Below are positions 1-4,919 of a stretch of 11,865 bases of DNA, in pieces. Under the pieces are notes generated by a model. The model saw only the letters and a program-made list of their open reading frames with translations. It was not told where the DNA came from and made no database searches. Source of the stretch: Deltaproteobacteria bacterium (GTDB taxonomy: Bacteria; UBA10199; DSSB01); contig JAJFLL010000331.1 of assembly GCA_021772695.1 (NCBI GenBank), forward strand, positions 1 to 11,865, in the 5' to 3' direction. The translations under genes were made by a program, and so were the position numbers. Position 1 is the first letter of the stretch. Each line of letters begins with the position of its first letter.

Positions 1-127
1 AATCAATTAGTGCTTTATATTTTTCTATTCATTCTAAGACTTCATTTCTAAAAATAAAATTTAGGCTGAAGGAATTTGTTTGTTCAAACCTTGAAAATGT
101 TTCTCAGTCCATTTTTAGACACCACCC

Positions 128-472
128 TCAAAGTGCAACTCCCTTTTGGATGTTTTTAAGCATTACCCTTTCTTGACGAATTCGTTCAGCGATACTACGG
201 CAAACCGTATCGCAGATGTCAGTGATATTGGGATCGGAAATTTTATAATAAACGGAGGTTCCATTTTTCCGAAAGGTAACGATATGTGCCGCCGTTAAAA
301 GGGCAAGGTGCTTGGAGACGTTCGATTGGTTGGCCTCGGATTCTTCCATAATTTCAGAGACGGTTTTTTCTCCATCATGAAGGGAACGTAAGATCTTCAG
401 GCGGGTTGTCTCCGCCATACTTTTTAAAAATACCGCTACTTGGTCCAGAGTTTCGTTGGTCAGGGTTTTCAT
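128..472 (-). CDS. ArsR/SmtB-family winged-helix transcriptional repressor
   Basis: This 114-residue protein has the length and layout of the ArsR/SmtB family, dimeric repressors released from DNA by metals, thiol oxidation or other small ligands. An N-terminal helix carries the family signature 'MAETTRLKILRSL' (about 19-31). The helix-turn-helix spans about 37-65, with recognition helix 'NQSNVSKHLALL', and the beta-wing is at about 65-78 ('VTFRKNGTSVYYKI'). Two cysteines, C87 and C91 ('DICDTVC'), sit in the C-terminal dimerisation helix. The classic alpha3 metal motif (ELCVC) is absent, so an arsenic or cadmium sensor of that type is unlikely. A thiol or reactive-sulfur sensor is possible but inferred. 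The ATG is preceded by AAGGA at close spacing. The gene is divergent from the SulP transporter and sits behind palindromes overlapping its own promoter, which suggests autoregulation and control of the neighbour. Family is secure; ligand unknown. Confidence 0.93.
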   Translation of the reverse strand: MKTLTNETLDQVAVFLKSMAETTRLKILRSLHDGEKTVSEIMEESEANQSNVSKHLALLTAAHIVTFRKNGTSVYYKISDPNITDICDTVCRSIAERIRQERVMLKNIQKGVAL

Positions 473-488
473 AAATCCTTCCCTATTT

Positions 489-505
489 TAATTATTAGAT
501 AATTA
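489..505. promoter_or_regulatory. candidate operator, 7-3-7 inverted repeat
   Basis: TAATTAT (489-495), spacer TAG, ATAATTA (499-505) is a perfect 7-bp inverted repeat. It covers the predicted transcription start and early leader of the arsR-family gene. AT-rich dyads of this kind are typical ArsR-family operators. The assignment rests on position and symmetry only. Confidence 0.45.
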
Positions 506-524
506 TATTACTATATAGTCATAT
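505..524. promoter_or_regulatory. candidate operator, 20-bp near-perfect palindrome
   Basis: The core ACTATATAGT (510-519) is a perfect palindrome. After one mismatched pair (509/520), symmetry continues through four more pairs (ATAT at 505-508 against ATAT at 521-524), so 9 of 10 pairs match. It covers the -10 box of the minus-strand promoter and lies upstream of the transporter gene, so one bound dimer could affect both directions. No convincing plus-strand promoter for the transporter was found: TTGATT at 526-531 with TATAGA at 551-556 is spaced 19, and GATAAT at 571-576 lacks a -35 box. Confidence 0.5.
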
Positions 525-538
525 TTTGATTGATTCAA
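510..538 (-). promoter_or_regulatory. sigma70-type promoter of the arsR-family gene
   Basis: Read on the minus strand, TTGAAT (533-538) is followed by exactly 17 bases and then TATAGT (510-515). These are good -35 and -10 boxes at the best spacing. Transcription would start near 503 and give a leader of about 30 bases before the ATG at 472. The -10 box lies inside a palindrome, as expected for an autorepressed gene. Confidence 0.65.
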
Positions 539-601
539 CAAGATTAAAAATATAGAAGTCCATCAAGTCTGATAATTACATTGGCATTCAGGACGAAAGA
601 A

Positions 602-2317
602 ATGGAAACGAAGAAAACCACTAAGAAATCTCAACAGCCCATATTTCTCCCCAAGCTCTTGTCCACGATAAAAACTTATTCTCTTTCCATTTTTTGGGGA
701 GATTTATCTGCCGGAATTATTGTCGGGATTGTGGCTCTACCCTTGGCTATCGCCTTTGCTATCGCCTCGGGTGTGACCCCGGATCGAGGGCTAACTACAG
801 CGATAATTGCGGGATTCCTTATTTCGGTTTTGGGAGGTTCTCGTGTTCAGATCGGGGGTCCGACCGGCGCCTTTGTAGTGATCGTTTATGAAATTGTGCA
901 ACGATACGGGATCAATGGCCTCCTAATTTGCACGATTCTCGCCGGAGGAATCCTTATTCTAATGGGAATACTTCGATTGGGAGCCATCATTAAATTTATT
1001 CCCTATCCGTTAACCGTAGGTTTTACATCCGGAATCGCGGTGGTAATTTTTTCATCTCAATTGAAGGATTTTTTTGGATTTAAAACCGGTGACCTTCCTG
1101 CGGACTTTCTCGATAAATGGGGGATTTATATTAAAACCTTCCATACCTTTGATTGGACAACGCTGGGACTTGCGGTTTTATCTCTACTCATTATCCTACT
1201 TTGGCCCCGCCTAAACAGCCGGATGACCCGAAAAATCCCAGGCTCCATTGTAGCTATAATTTTGGTAACCGCTCTGGTGCATTTTTTTAATATGCCCGTA
1301 GAAACTATCGGGTCACGGTTCGGTTCGATTCCCAGTGGGTTACCTACGCCGGTTTGGCCACATTTTACCCTTTCGGAATTAAAAAGTTTGATGGGGCCCG
1401 CTTTTACCGTGGCCCTTCTCGGATCTATAGAATCTCTACTTTCCGCAACGGTTGCGGATGGGATGATTGAAAGCCGGCATCGATCAAACACGGAGCTGGT
1501 AGCCCAAGGTATTGCCAACATGGTCGTGCCCCTTTTTGGAGGAATTCCTGCGACCGGCGCCATCGCTAGAACGGCAACCAACGTAAAAAGCGGCGGGAGA
1601 ACACCTATTGCAGGAATTATTCATGCAATGACCCTTTTATTGATTATGTTGATTTTCGGGCGATGGGCTAACCTAATACCCCTCTGCGTTCTCGCTGCTA
1701 TTTTGTTGGTGGTTTCCTATCACATGAGCGAATGGCATGCCTTCAAAACCTTATTGCGAGCGCCACGGATGGACGTTGCCGTTCTTATTGTGACCTTTTT
1801 TCTTACAGTTTTAGTGGATCTTACTATTGCCGTTGAAATCGGTATGTTGATGGCGGTTGTCCTTTTCATGAAGAGAATGACGGATGTTACTACAGTGAGA
1901 GAAATAAAGCGGGAGATGGATGAAAGCTTAGCCGAGGAATGGGAAGAAGAGGAAAAAGGTGAAGGCCTCTCCTGGAGGATTCCCGAAGGAGTGGTTGTCT
2001 ATGAAATGGAAGGAGCATTTTTCTTTGGAGCCGCAGAATTACTTCGTGACGTCTTAGACATTGGTCGAACTTTTCCTAAGGTTCTTATCTTAAGAATGCG
2101 ACATGTGCTCGCCCTTGACGCAACTGGTCTCATGGCATTGAAGGATCTATGGAATCAATGTCAGCGCAATAAGACTCAGCTCATTCTCTCGGGAATTCAA
2201 GTTCAGCCAAAAATCGCAATCCAGAAATCTGAATTTTTGAAACAATTGGGTGAGAAAAATGTATTTGGCAATATTGAGGAGGCTCTCAAAAGAGCACAGG
2301 AAATCATCAGCGCCTAA
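602..2317 (+). CDS. SulP-family (SLC26-like) inorganic anion transporter with STAS domain
   Basis: This is an inner-membrane anion transporter of 571 residues, the usual size for bacterial SulP proteins, which carry sulfate, bicarbonate or dicarboxylates. The cytoplasmic N-terminus leads into the transport domain at about residue 30 ('FWGDLSAGIIVGIVALPLAIAF'), with the conserved 'QIGGPTGAF' near 84-91 and a run of hydrophobic helices to about 435. An acidic linker ('EEWEEEEKGEG') follows. A STAS domain then runs from about 460 to 570, with the signature 'LDATGL' at 505-510. A longer frame opens at TTG 581, but ATG 602 is preferred because AGGA (590-593) sits 8 bases before it. Substrate cannot be read from sequence: sulfate, bicarbonate and C4-dicarboxylates are all open. 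It is divergent from an ArsR-family gene, 57 bases upstream of the inositol phosphate synthase gene, and no terminator separates it from that gene. Confidence 0.95.
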   Translation: METKKTTKKSQQPIFLPKLLSTIKTYSLSIFWGDLSAGIIVGIVALPLAIAFAIASGVTPDRGLTTAIIAGFLISVLGGSRVQIGGPTGAFVVIVYEIVQRYGINGLLICTILAGGILILMGILRLGAIIKFIPYPLTVGFTSGIAVVIFSSQLKDFFGFKTGDLPADFLDKWGIYIKTFHTFDWTTLGLAVLSLLIILLWPRLNSRMTRKIPGSIVAIILVTALVHFFNMPVETIGSRFGSIPSGLPTPVWPHFTLSELKSLMGPAFTVALLGSIESLLSATVADGMIESRHRSNTELVAQGIANMVVPLFGGIPATGAIARTATNVKSGGRTPIAGIIHAMTLLLIMLIFGRWANLIPLCVLAAILLVVSYHMSEWHAFKTLLRAPRMDVAVLIVTFFLTVLVDLTIAVEIGMLMAVVLFMKRMTDVTTVREIKREMDESLAEEWEEEEKGEGLSWRIPEGVVVYEMEGAFFFGAAELLRDVLDIGRTFPKVLILRMRHVLALDATGLMALKDLWNQCQRNKTQLILSGIQVQPKIAIQKSEFLKQLGEKNVFGNIEEALKRAQEIISA

Positions 2318-2374
2318 AATTTAAATAAAATGACCCATGCGGATGAAACAGTTTAAAAATCTCAAGGAGAAATT

Positions 2375-3691
2375 ATGATTACAAATGCTCAAAAGATTCA
2401 ACCCGCCGAAGGGAAAATCGGCGTACTTTTGGTAGGCATGGGGGCCGTTTCTACCACTTTTATCGCAGGAGTCGAACTAATTAGAAAAAAGCATTCCAAA
2501 GCCATCGGTGCAATGACTCAAATCGGTCATATCCGTTTAGGAAAAAGAACCGAATCCAAAAACCCCTTGATCAAAGATTTCATACCCCTAGCCGATCTCG
2601 AAGATTTGGTTTTTGCCGTCTGGGATATATTTCCTGACAACGCCAAGAAAGCGGCCAAAAAGGCGGGCGTGTTAAGTAATGAAGATATTGATAAAGTAGG
2701 AGAATTTTTAGAAAAAATTTCACCAATGAAAGCTGTTTTTGATCAGAACTTCGTCAAAAACATTCAGGGGGGCAACATCAAAACCGAAACCAACAAGATG
2801 GCTTTGGCCGAAGCCCTCATGAAAGACATGGAGGAATTCAAAAATAAAAATAAGCTCTCCCGTCTGGTCGTGATTTGGTGTGCCTCCACTGAGAGCTATA
2901 TTGCTCCTTCCGATGCCCATCAATCTCTTGAAAAATTCGAACTGGCACTTAAGAATAGTGACTCTTCCATCGCGCCGAGCATGATTTACGCTTATGCAGC
3001 TTTGAAGATCGGGGTCCCTTTCTGCAATGGTGCCCCCAACCTGACATTGGACATCCCCGCCCTACAAGAATTAGCGCTGGAAAAACATGTTCCGATTTCG
3101 GGAAAGGATTTTAAAACGGGTCAGACTCTAATGAAGACTATACTGGCTCCCGGCTTTAAGGCCCGATACCTGGGTTTAAGCGGTTGGTTCTCGACTAATA
3201 TTTTAGGCAATAGGGACGGTGAGGTATTAGATGATCCCGGGTCCTTCAAGTCGAAAGAGGAAAGTAAACTAGGTGTCTTGGATACAATCCTGCAACCTGA
3301 AATCTACCCGGAACTCTACGGAAACATTTACCACAAGGTGCGAATCAACTATTACCCTCCTAGAGGTGACAATAAGGAGGGCTGGGATAACATCGATATT
3401 TTTGGATGGATGGGTTACCCAATGCAAGTCAAAGTGGACTTTCTATGCCGCGATTCTATTTTAGCGGCACCCCTCGTTCTCGATCTCATACTCTTCACTG
3501 ACTTTGCCCAACGTGCCGGTTTAAGGGGTATACAGGATTGGCTATCATTTTACTACAAATCTCCGATGACCACTCCTAATTTATCTCCTGAACATAATAT
3601 TTTTGTTCAAGAAATGAAGTTAAAGAATACTCTTCGTTATTTGATGGGAGAAGAGCGGATTACACATTTAGGTCTGGAATACTATGAGTGA
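2375..3691 (+). CDS. ino1: myo-inositol-1-phosphate synthase (inositol-3-phosphate synthase)
   Basis: This cytosolic enzyme converts glucose-6-phosphate to inositol-3-phosphate using bound NAD, the first step to inositol lipids and inositol-derived solutes. The NAD-binding Rossmann loop is 'LLVGMGAVSTT' at about 18-28. Further family signatures are 'VIWCASTE', 'GVPFCNGAPN', 'SGKDFKTGQTLMKTIL', 'NILGNRDGEVL', 'SFKSKEESK' (which includes lysines in the region of the active site) and 'CRDSILAAPLVLDL'. At 438 residues it is shorter than the eukaryotic enzymes (about 530) and longer than typical actinobacterial or archaeal ones (about 360-390). The ATG has a strong AAGGAGA (2364-2370) 4 bases upstream. 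It probably shares a transcript with the SulP gene. No phosphatase or CDP-alcohol phosphatidyltransferase gene lies beside it, so the use made of the inositol phosphate is not visible here. Confidence 0.92.
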   Translation: MITNAQKIQPAEGKIGVLLVGMGAVSTTFIAGVELIRKKHSKAIGAMTQIGHIRLGKRTESKNPLIKDFIPLADLEDLVFAVWDIFPDNAKKAAKKAGVLSNEDIDKVGEFLEKISPMKAVFDQNFVKNIQGGNIKTETNKMALAEALMKDMEEFKNKNKLSRLVVIWCASTESYIAPSDAHQSLEKFELALKNSDSSIAPSMIYAYAALKIGVPFCNGAPNLTLDIPALQELALEKHVPISGKDFKTGQTLMKTILAPGFKARYLGLSGWFSTNILGNRDGEVLDDPGSFKSKEESKLGVLDTILQPEIYPELYGNIYHKVRINYYPPRGDNKEGWDNIDIFGWMGYPMQVKVDFLCRDSILAAPLVLDLILFTDFAQRAGLRGIQDWLSFYYKSPMTTPNLSPEHNIFVQEMKLKNTLRYLMGEERITHLGLEYYE

Positions 3692-3800
3692 AATATATGA
3701 TTTTTCTGGATCATTAGGGGATCATCCAGTTGTCCATGGCACCAAGTCTTCAGTAAAAACAACTTTGAAAAACGTCATTTCCTTTCATTTTAAAATTTGA
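3684..3800 (+). CDS. possible 38-aa microprotein or gene remnant overlapping the ino1 stop
   Basis: An ATG at 3684 overlaps the last 8 bases of ino1 (its stop is 3689-3691) and opens a 38-codon frame beginning MSEIYDFSGSLGDHPVV and ending NVISFHFKI at TGA 3798-3800. The same frame continues for 21 sense codons (including 'ARWKFRQYLGIDEGFG') to a second TGA at 3864. The overlapping stop/start is typical of a translationally coupled downstream gene. There is no clear Shine-Dalgarno site of its own. I recognise no family. It may be the 5' end of a lost operon gene, a real small protein, or chance. Confidence 0.25.
   Translation: MSEIYDFSGSLGDHPVVHGTKSSVKTTLKNVISFHFKI
3706..3729. repeat. hairpin-forming inverted repeat after ino1
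   Basis: CTGGATCAT (3706-3714), loop TAGGGG, ATCATCCAG (3721-3729) pair in 8 of 9 positions, with one C-C mismatch. The thymine run precedes the stem on the plus strand rather than following it, so it is not a standard intrinsic terminator. It could still act as a 3' end stabiliser or a weak pause for the ino1 transcript. Confidence 0.35.
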
Positions 3801-3843
3801 GAATTGATTGTGGCGCGATGGAAGTTTAGGCAATATCTTGGAA

Positions 3844-3872
3844 TTGATGAAGGGTTCGGTAGGTGACATAAA
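3844..3872 (+). promoter_or_regulatory. candidate promoter of the cupin gene (extended -10)
   Basis: TTGATG (3844-3849), a 17-base spacer and CATAAA (3867-3872) form a moderate sigma70 promoter. A TG dinucleotide one base before the -10 box (TGA at 3864-3866) adds an extended -10 element. Transcription would begin near 3879. Confidence 0.4.
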
Positions 3873-3880
3873 ACTGCAAT

Positions 3881-3891
3881 AAGCTAAGCTT
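3881..3891. promoter_or_regulatory. 11-bp perfect palindrome at the start of the cupin leader
   Basis: AAGCT-A-AGCTT is perfectly symmetric. It lies just after the predicted transcription start and about 10 bases before the ribosome site of the cupin gene. It could be an operator for an unknown regulator. It is short enough to be chance. Confidence 0.2.
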
Positions 3892-3910
3892 CAATAATAT
3901 GGAGGAATTT

Positions 3911-4243
3911 ATGGGCGATGTCGGCACTAAAAAAGTCTTCGAAAACGAAAAAATCAGAATTTGGGAATTGTTTTTAGACCCTGGCGAAAAAAGTTCGATC
4001 CATACCCATCACTGCGATTACTACTTCTATGTCGTGGAGGGAAGTCGACTGGAAATATATTCCGCCGACGATGAATTGGTCACGGTGGCCGAACCCCAGG
4101 ACGGGGAGGTTCAAGGCTTTCAGGTACAAGGGGAGCGGCTTGTGGATCCATCAGGACAATTGCAGGATGTTCCTGCAACCCACTGGGCTCGCAATGGTGG
4201 AAAGAGCCGCTATCGAGAGATCTTGGTGGAATTAAAGACTTAG
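3911..4243 (+). CDS. small single-domain cupin protein
   Basis: This 110-residue protein is one beta-barrel cupin domain. Cupin motif 1 is recognisable as 'PGEKSSIHTHHCDYYFYVVEG' split over residues 24-44: the G-x5-HxH part is intact (H31, H33), but the usual metal-binding Glu position is Tyr37, with Asp36 beside it. Motif 2 has 'PATHWARN' with H91 and N95. Possible metal ligands are therefore H31, H33, D36 and H91. An upstream in-frame ATG at 3899 is less likely because GGAGG (3901-3905) falls inside that extension and sits 5 bases before ATG 3911. It ends with 'YREILVELK', typical of small stand-alone cupins. It has its own candidate promoter and no operon partner. Substrate and reaction are unknown; it may be an enzyme or a binding protein. 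Confidence 0.82.
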   Translation: MGDVGTKKVFENEKIRIWELFLDPGEKSSIHTHHCDYYFYVVEGSRLEIYSADDELVTVAEPQDGEVQGFQVQGERLVDPSGQLQDVPATHWARNGGKSRYREILVELKT

Positions 4244-4305
4244 TTTTTGGAATAGGGAGCACCAATGAGGCTTTCCCATTAAACCTCGGCAGTTAAAATA
4301 ATCCA

Positions 4306-4323
4306 GGGGCTTTTCCTTGCCCC
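4306..4323 (-). terminator. weak GC hairpin between convergent cupin and coiled-coil genes
   Basis: GGGGC (4306-4310), an 8-base loop and GCCCC (4319-4323) form a short GC stem. On the minus strand it is followed by a loosely T-rich stretch (TGGATTATTTTAA), which could end transcripts from the coiled-coil gene. On the plus strand no T-run follows. The 208-base gap at 4244-4451 otherwise holds only the inverted repeats listed. Confidence 0.25.
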
Positions 4324-4369
4324 GAAATCTACAAAAAAATTGTATTAATTAGGTGAAGAGATATCAGCG

Positions 4370-4397
4370 CCTTGAGAAGCAAGGGGTTCACCCTTGC
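4370..4397. repeat. two mutually exclusive hairpins sharing one arm
   Basis: GCAAGGG (4379-4385), loop GTTCA, CCCTTGC (4391-4397) is a perfect 7-bp stem. The upstream CCTTG (4370-4374) can instead pair with CAAGG (4380-4384). The middle arm can therefore join either partner, as in attenuators or nested palindromic elements. No T-run follows directly on either strand. It lies 55 bases downstream of the coiled-coil gene. Confidence 0.35.
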
Positions 4398-4451
4398 CCA
4401 ATCAAAGCTTGACCATTTAAATTAATTCGATTTTAAGAAATTTGGCAGTTA

Positions 4452-4718
4452 TTAAAACCTAGCGGAGGCCTGTTCTACAGCCTTCTTTAAATCTTGATAT
4501 GCAGCCTTGACACCGCCTTGCAGTTCATCCCAGGCATTGGCGCCCTTTTCTTTGGCCAATTGCAATTGGGTAACTAATTTTTTTTGTTTTAATTTTAGTT
4601 CTTCAATCAAATTTTTATTTCTTTGATCGGTTTGTTTATTGATTTTTTTCTCCAAGTCTTCAATTTGACTCGTATATATTCCTAATTTGGTTTCTAACGA
4701 ATGGATTTCATCAATCAA
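4452..4718 (-). CDS. small coiled-coil protein, possibly sll1863-type stress protein
   Basis: This 88-residue, highly charged soluble protein has no cysteine, signal peptide or membrane segment. Residues from about 5 to 58 are Lys/Glu/Gln/Leu-rich with heptad-like spacing, suggesting a long helical coiled coil. The C-terminal part, 'NAWDELQGGVKAAYQDLKKA' followed by 'VEQASARF', resembles the tail of small bacterial coiled-coil proteins annotated as sll1863-family stress proteins. That link is from memory of the pattern, so it is tentative. The longest frame begins at GTG 4727, but that GTG is part of an excellent Shine-Dalgarno site. TTG 4718, three codons later, lies 8 bases beyond the GAGG core and is the better start. 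The gene has its own near-consensus promoter and is divergent from sucA. Function is unknown. Confidence 0.75.
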   Translation of the reverse strand: MIDEIHSLETKLGIYTSQIEDLEKKINKQTDQRNKNLIEELKLKQKKLVTQLQLAKEKGANAWDELQGGVKAAYQDLKKAVEQASARF

Positions 4719-4720
4719 TG

Positions 4721-4730
4721 GGATCACCTC
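4721..4730 (-). promoter_or_regulatory. near-perfect Shine-Dalgarno site that sets a TTG start
   Basis: Minus-strand GAGGTGATCC complements ten consecutive bases of the standard bacterial 16S rRNA 3' tail (GGATCACCTC). From its GAGG core to TTG 4718 is 8 bases, an ideal spacing. The GTG inside the site is therefore not expected to be the start. Such a long match suggests efficient initiation that may offset the weak TTG codon. Confidence 0.7.
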
Positions 4731-4748
4731 TGTTTCTGTTTAGAGGTT

Positions 4749-4777
4749 ATTATAGGAAGTAGGGTGCCTTGCGTCAA
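4749..4777 (-). promoter_or_regulatory. strong sigma70 promoter of the coiled-coil gene
   Basis: On the minus strand TTGACG (4772-4777), a 17-base spacer and TATAAT (4749-4754) match the consensus in 11 of 12 positions at ideal spacing. Transcription would start near 4742, giving a leader of about 24 bases that contains the strong ribosome site. It is the best promoter seen in the window. Confidence 0.8.
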
Positions 4778-4826
4778 GAAAGGGCCCAATTTAAATTTGG
4801 TAAAATAATTGTAATGACGATTTTAA

Positions 4827-4842
4827 TAAATAATATTATTTA
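4827..4842. promoter_or_regulatory. 16-bp perfect AT palindrome between divergent promoters
   Basis: TAAATAATATTATTTA is perfectly symmetric and made only of A and T. It lies about 30 bases upstream of the sucA -35 box and about 50 bases upstream of the coiled-coil gene's -35 box. It may be a regulator site or an UP-like element. AT-rich intergenic DNA makes such palindromes fairly likely by chance. Confidence 0.3.
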
Positions 4843-4870
4843 ATCATAAAAAACATCATTTTAAATAGAT

Positions 4871-4899
4871 TTGACGGCACTATTTGGCTATGCAATGAT
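4871..4899 (+). promoter_or_regulatory. candidate promoter of the sucA-sucB-lpd operon
   Basis: TTGACG (4871-4876), a 17-base spacer and AATGAT (4894-4899) form a sigma70 promoter with a good -35 and a moderate -10. TGC directly before the -10 (4891-4893) supplies an extended -10 TG. Transcription would start near 4906, leaving a leader of only about 14 bases, which still contains AAGG (4909-4912) seven bases before the sucA ATG. Confidence 0.55.
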
Positions 4900-4919
4900 C
4901 CGCTGTTTAAGGCACCTGA

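Noticed and set aside
78..89. GTTTG-TT-CAAAC palindrome downstream of the arsR-family gene, considered as terminator.
   Set aside because: The two-base loop cannot form a normal hairpin and no T-run follows on the minus strand; positions 1-127 otherwise show nothing I can support.
581..601. Seven-codon upstream extension of the SulP gene from TTG 581.
   Set aside because: AGGA at 590-593 is correctly spaced for ATG 602 and lies inside the extension; the TTG has no comparable site.
1126..1581. 151-aa minus-strand frame inside the SulP gene.
   Set aside because: It is fully antisense to a clearly conserved transporter frame and shows no domain signature.
2330..2356. Eight-codon frame (MTHADETV) between the SulP and ino1 genes, considered as a leader peptide.
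   Set aside because: No ribosome site, no regulatory codon run and no attenuator hairpin; chance is sufficient.
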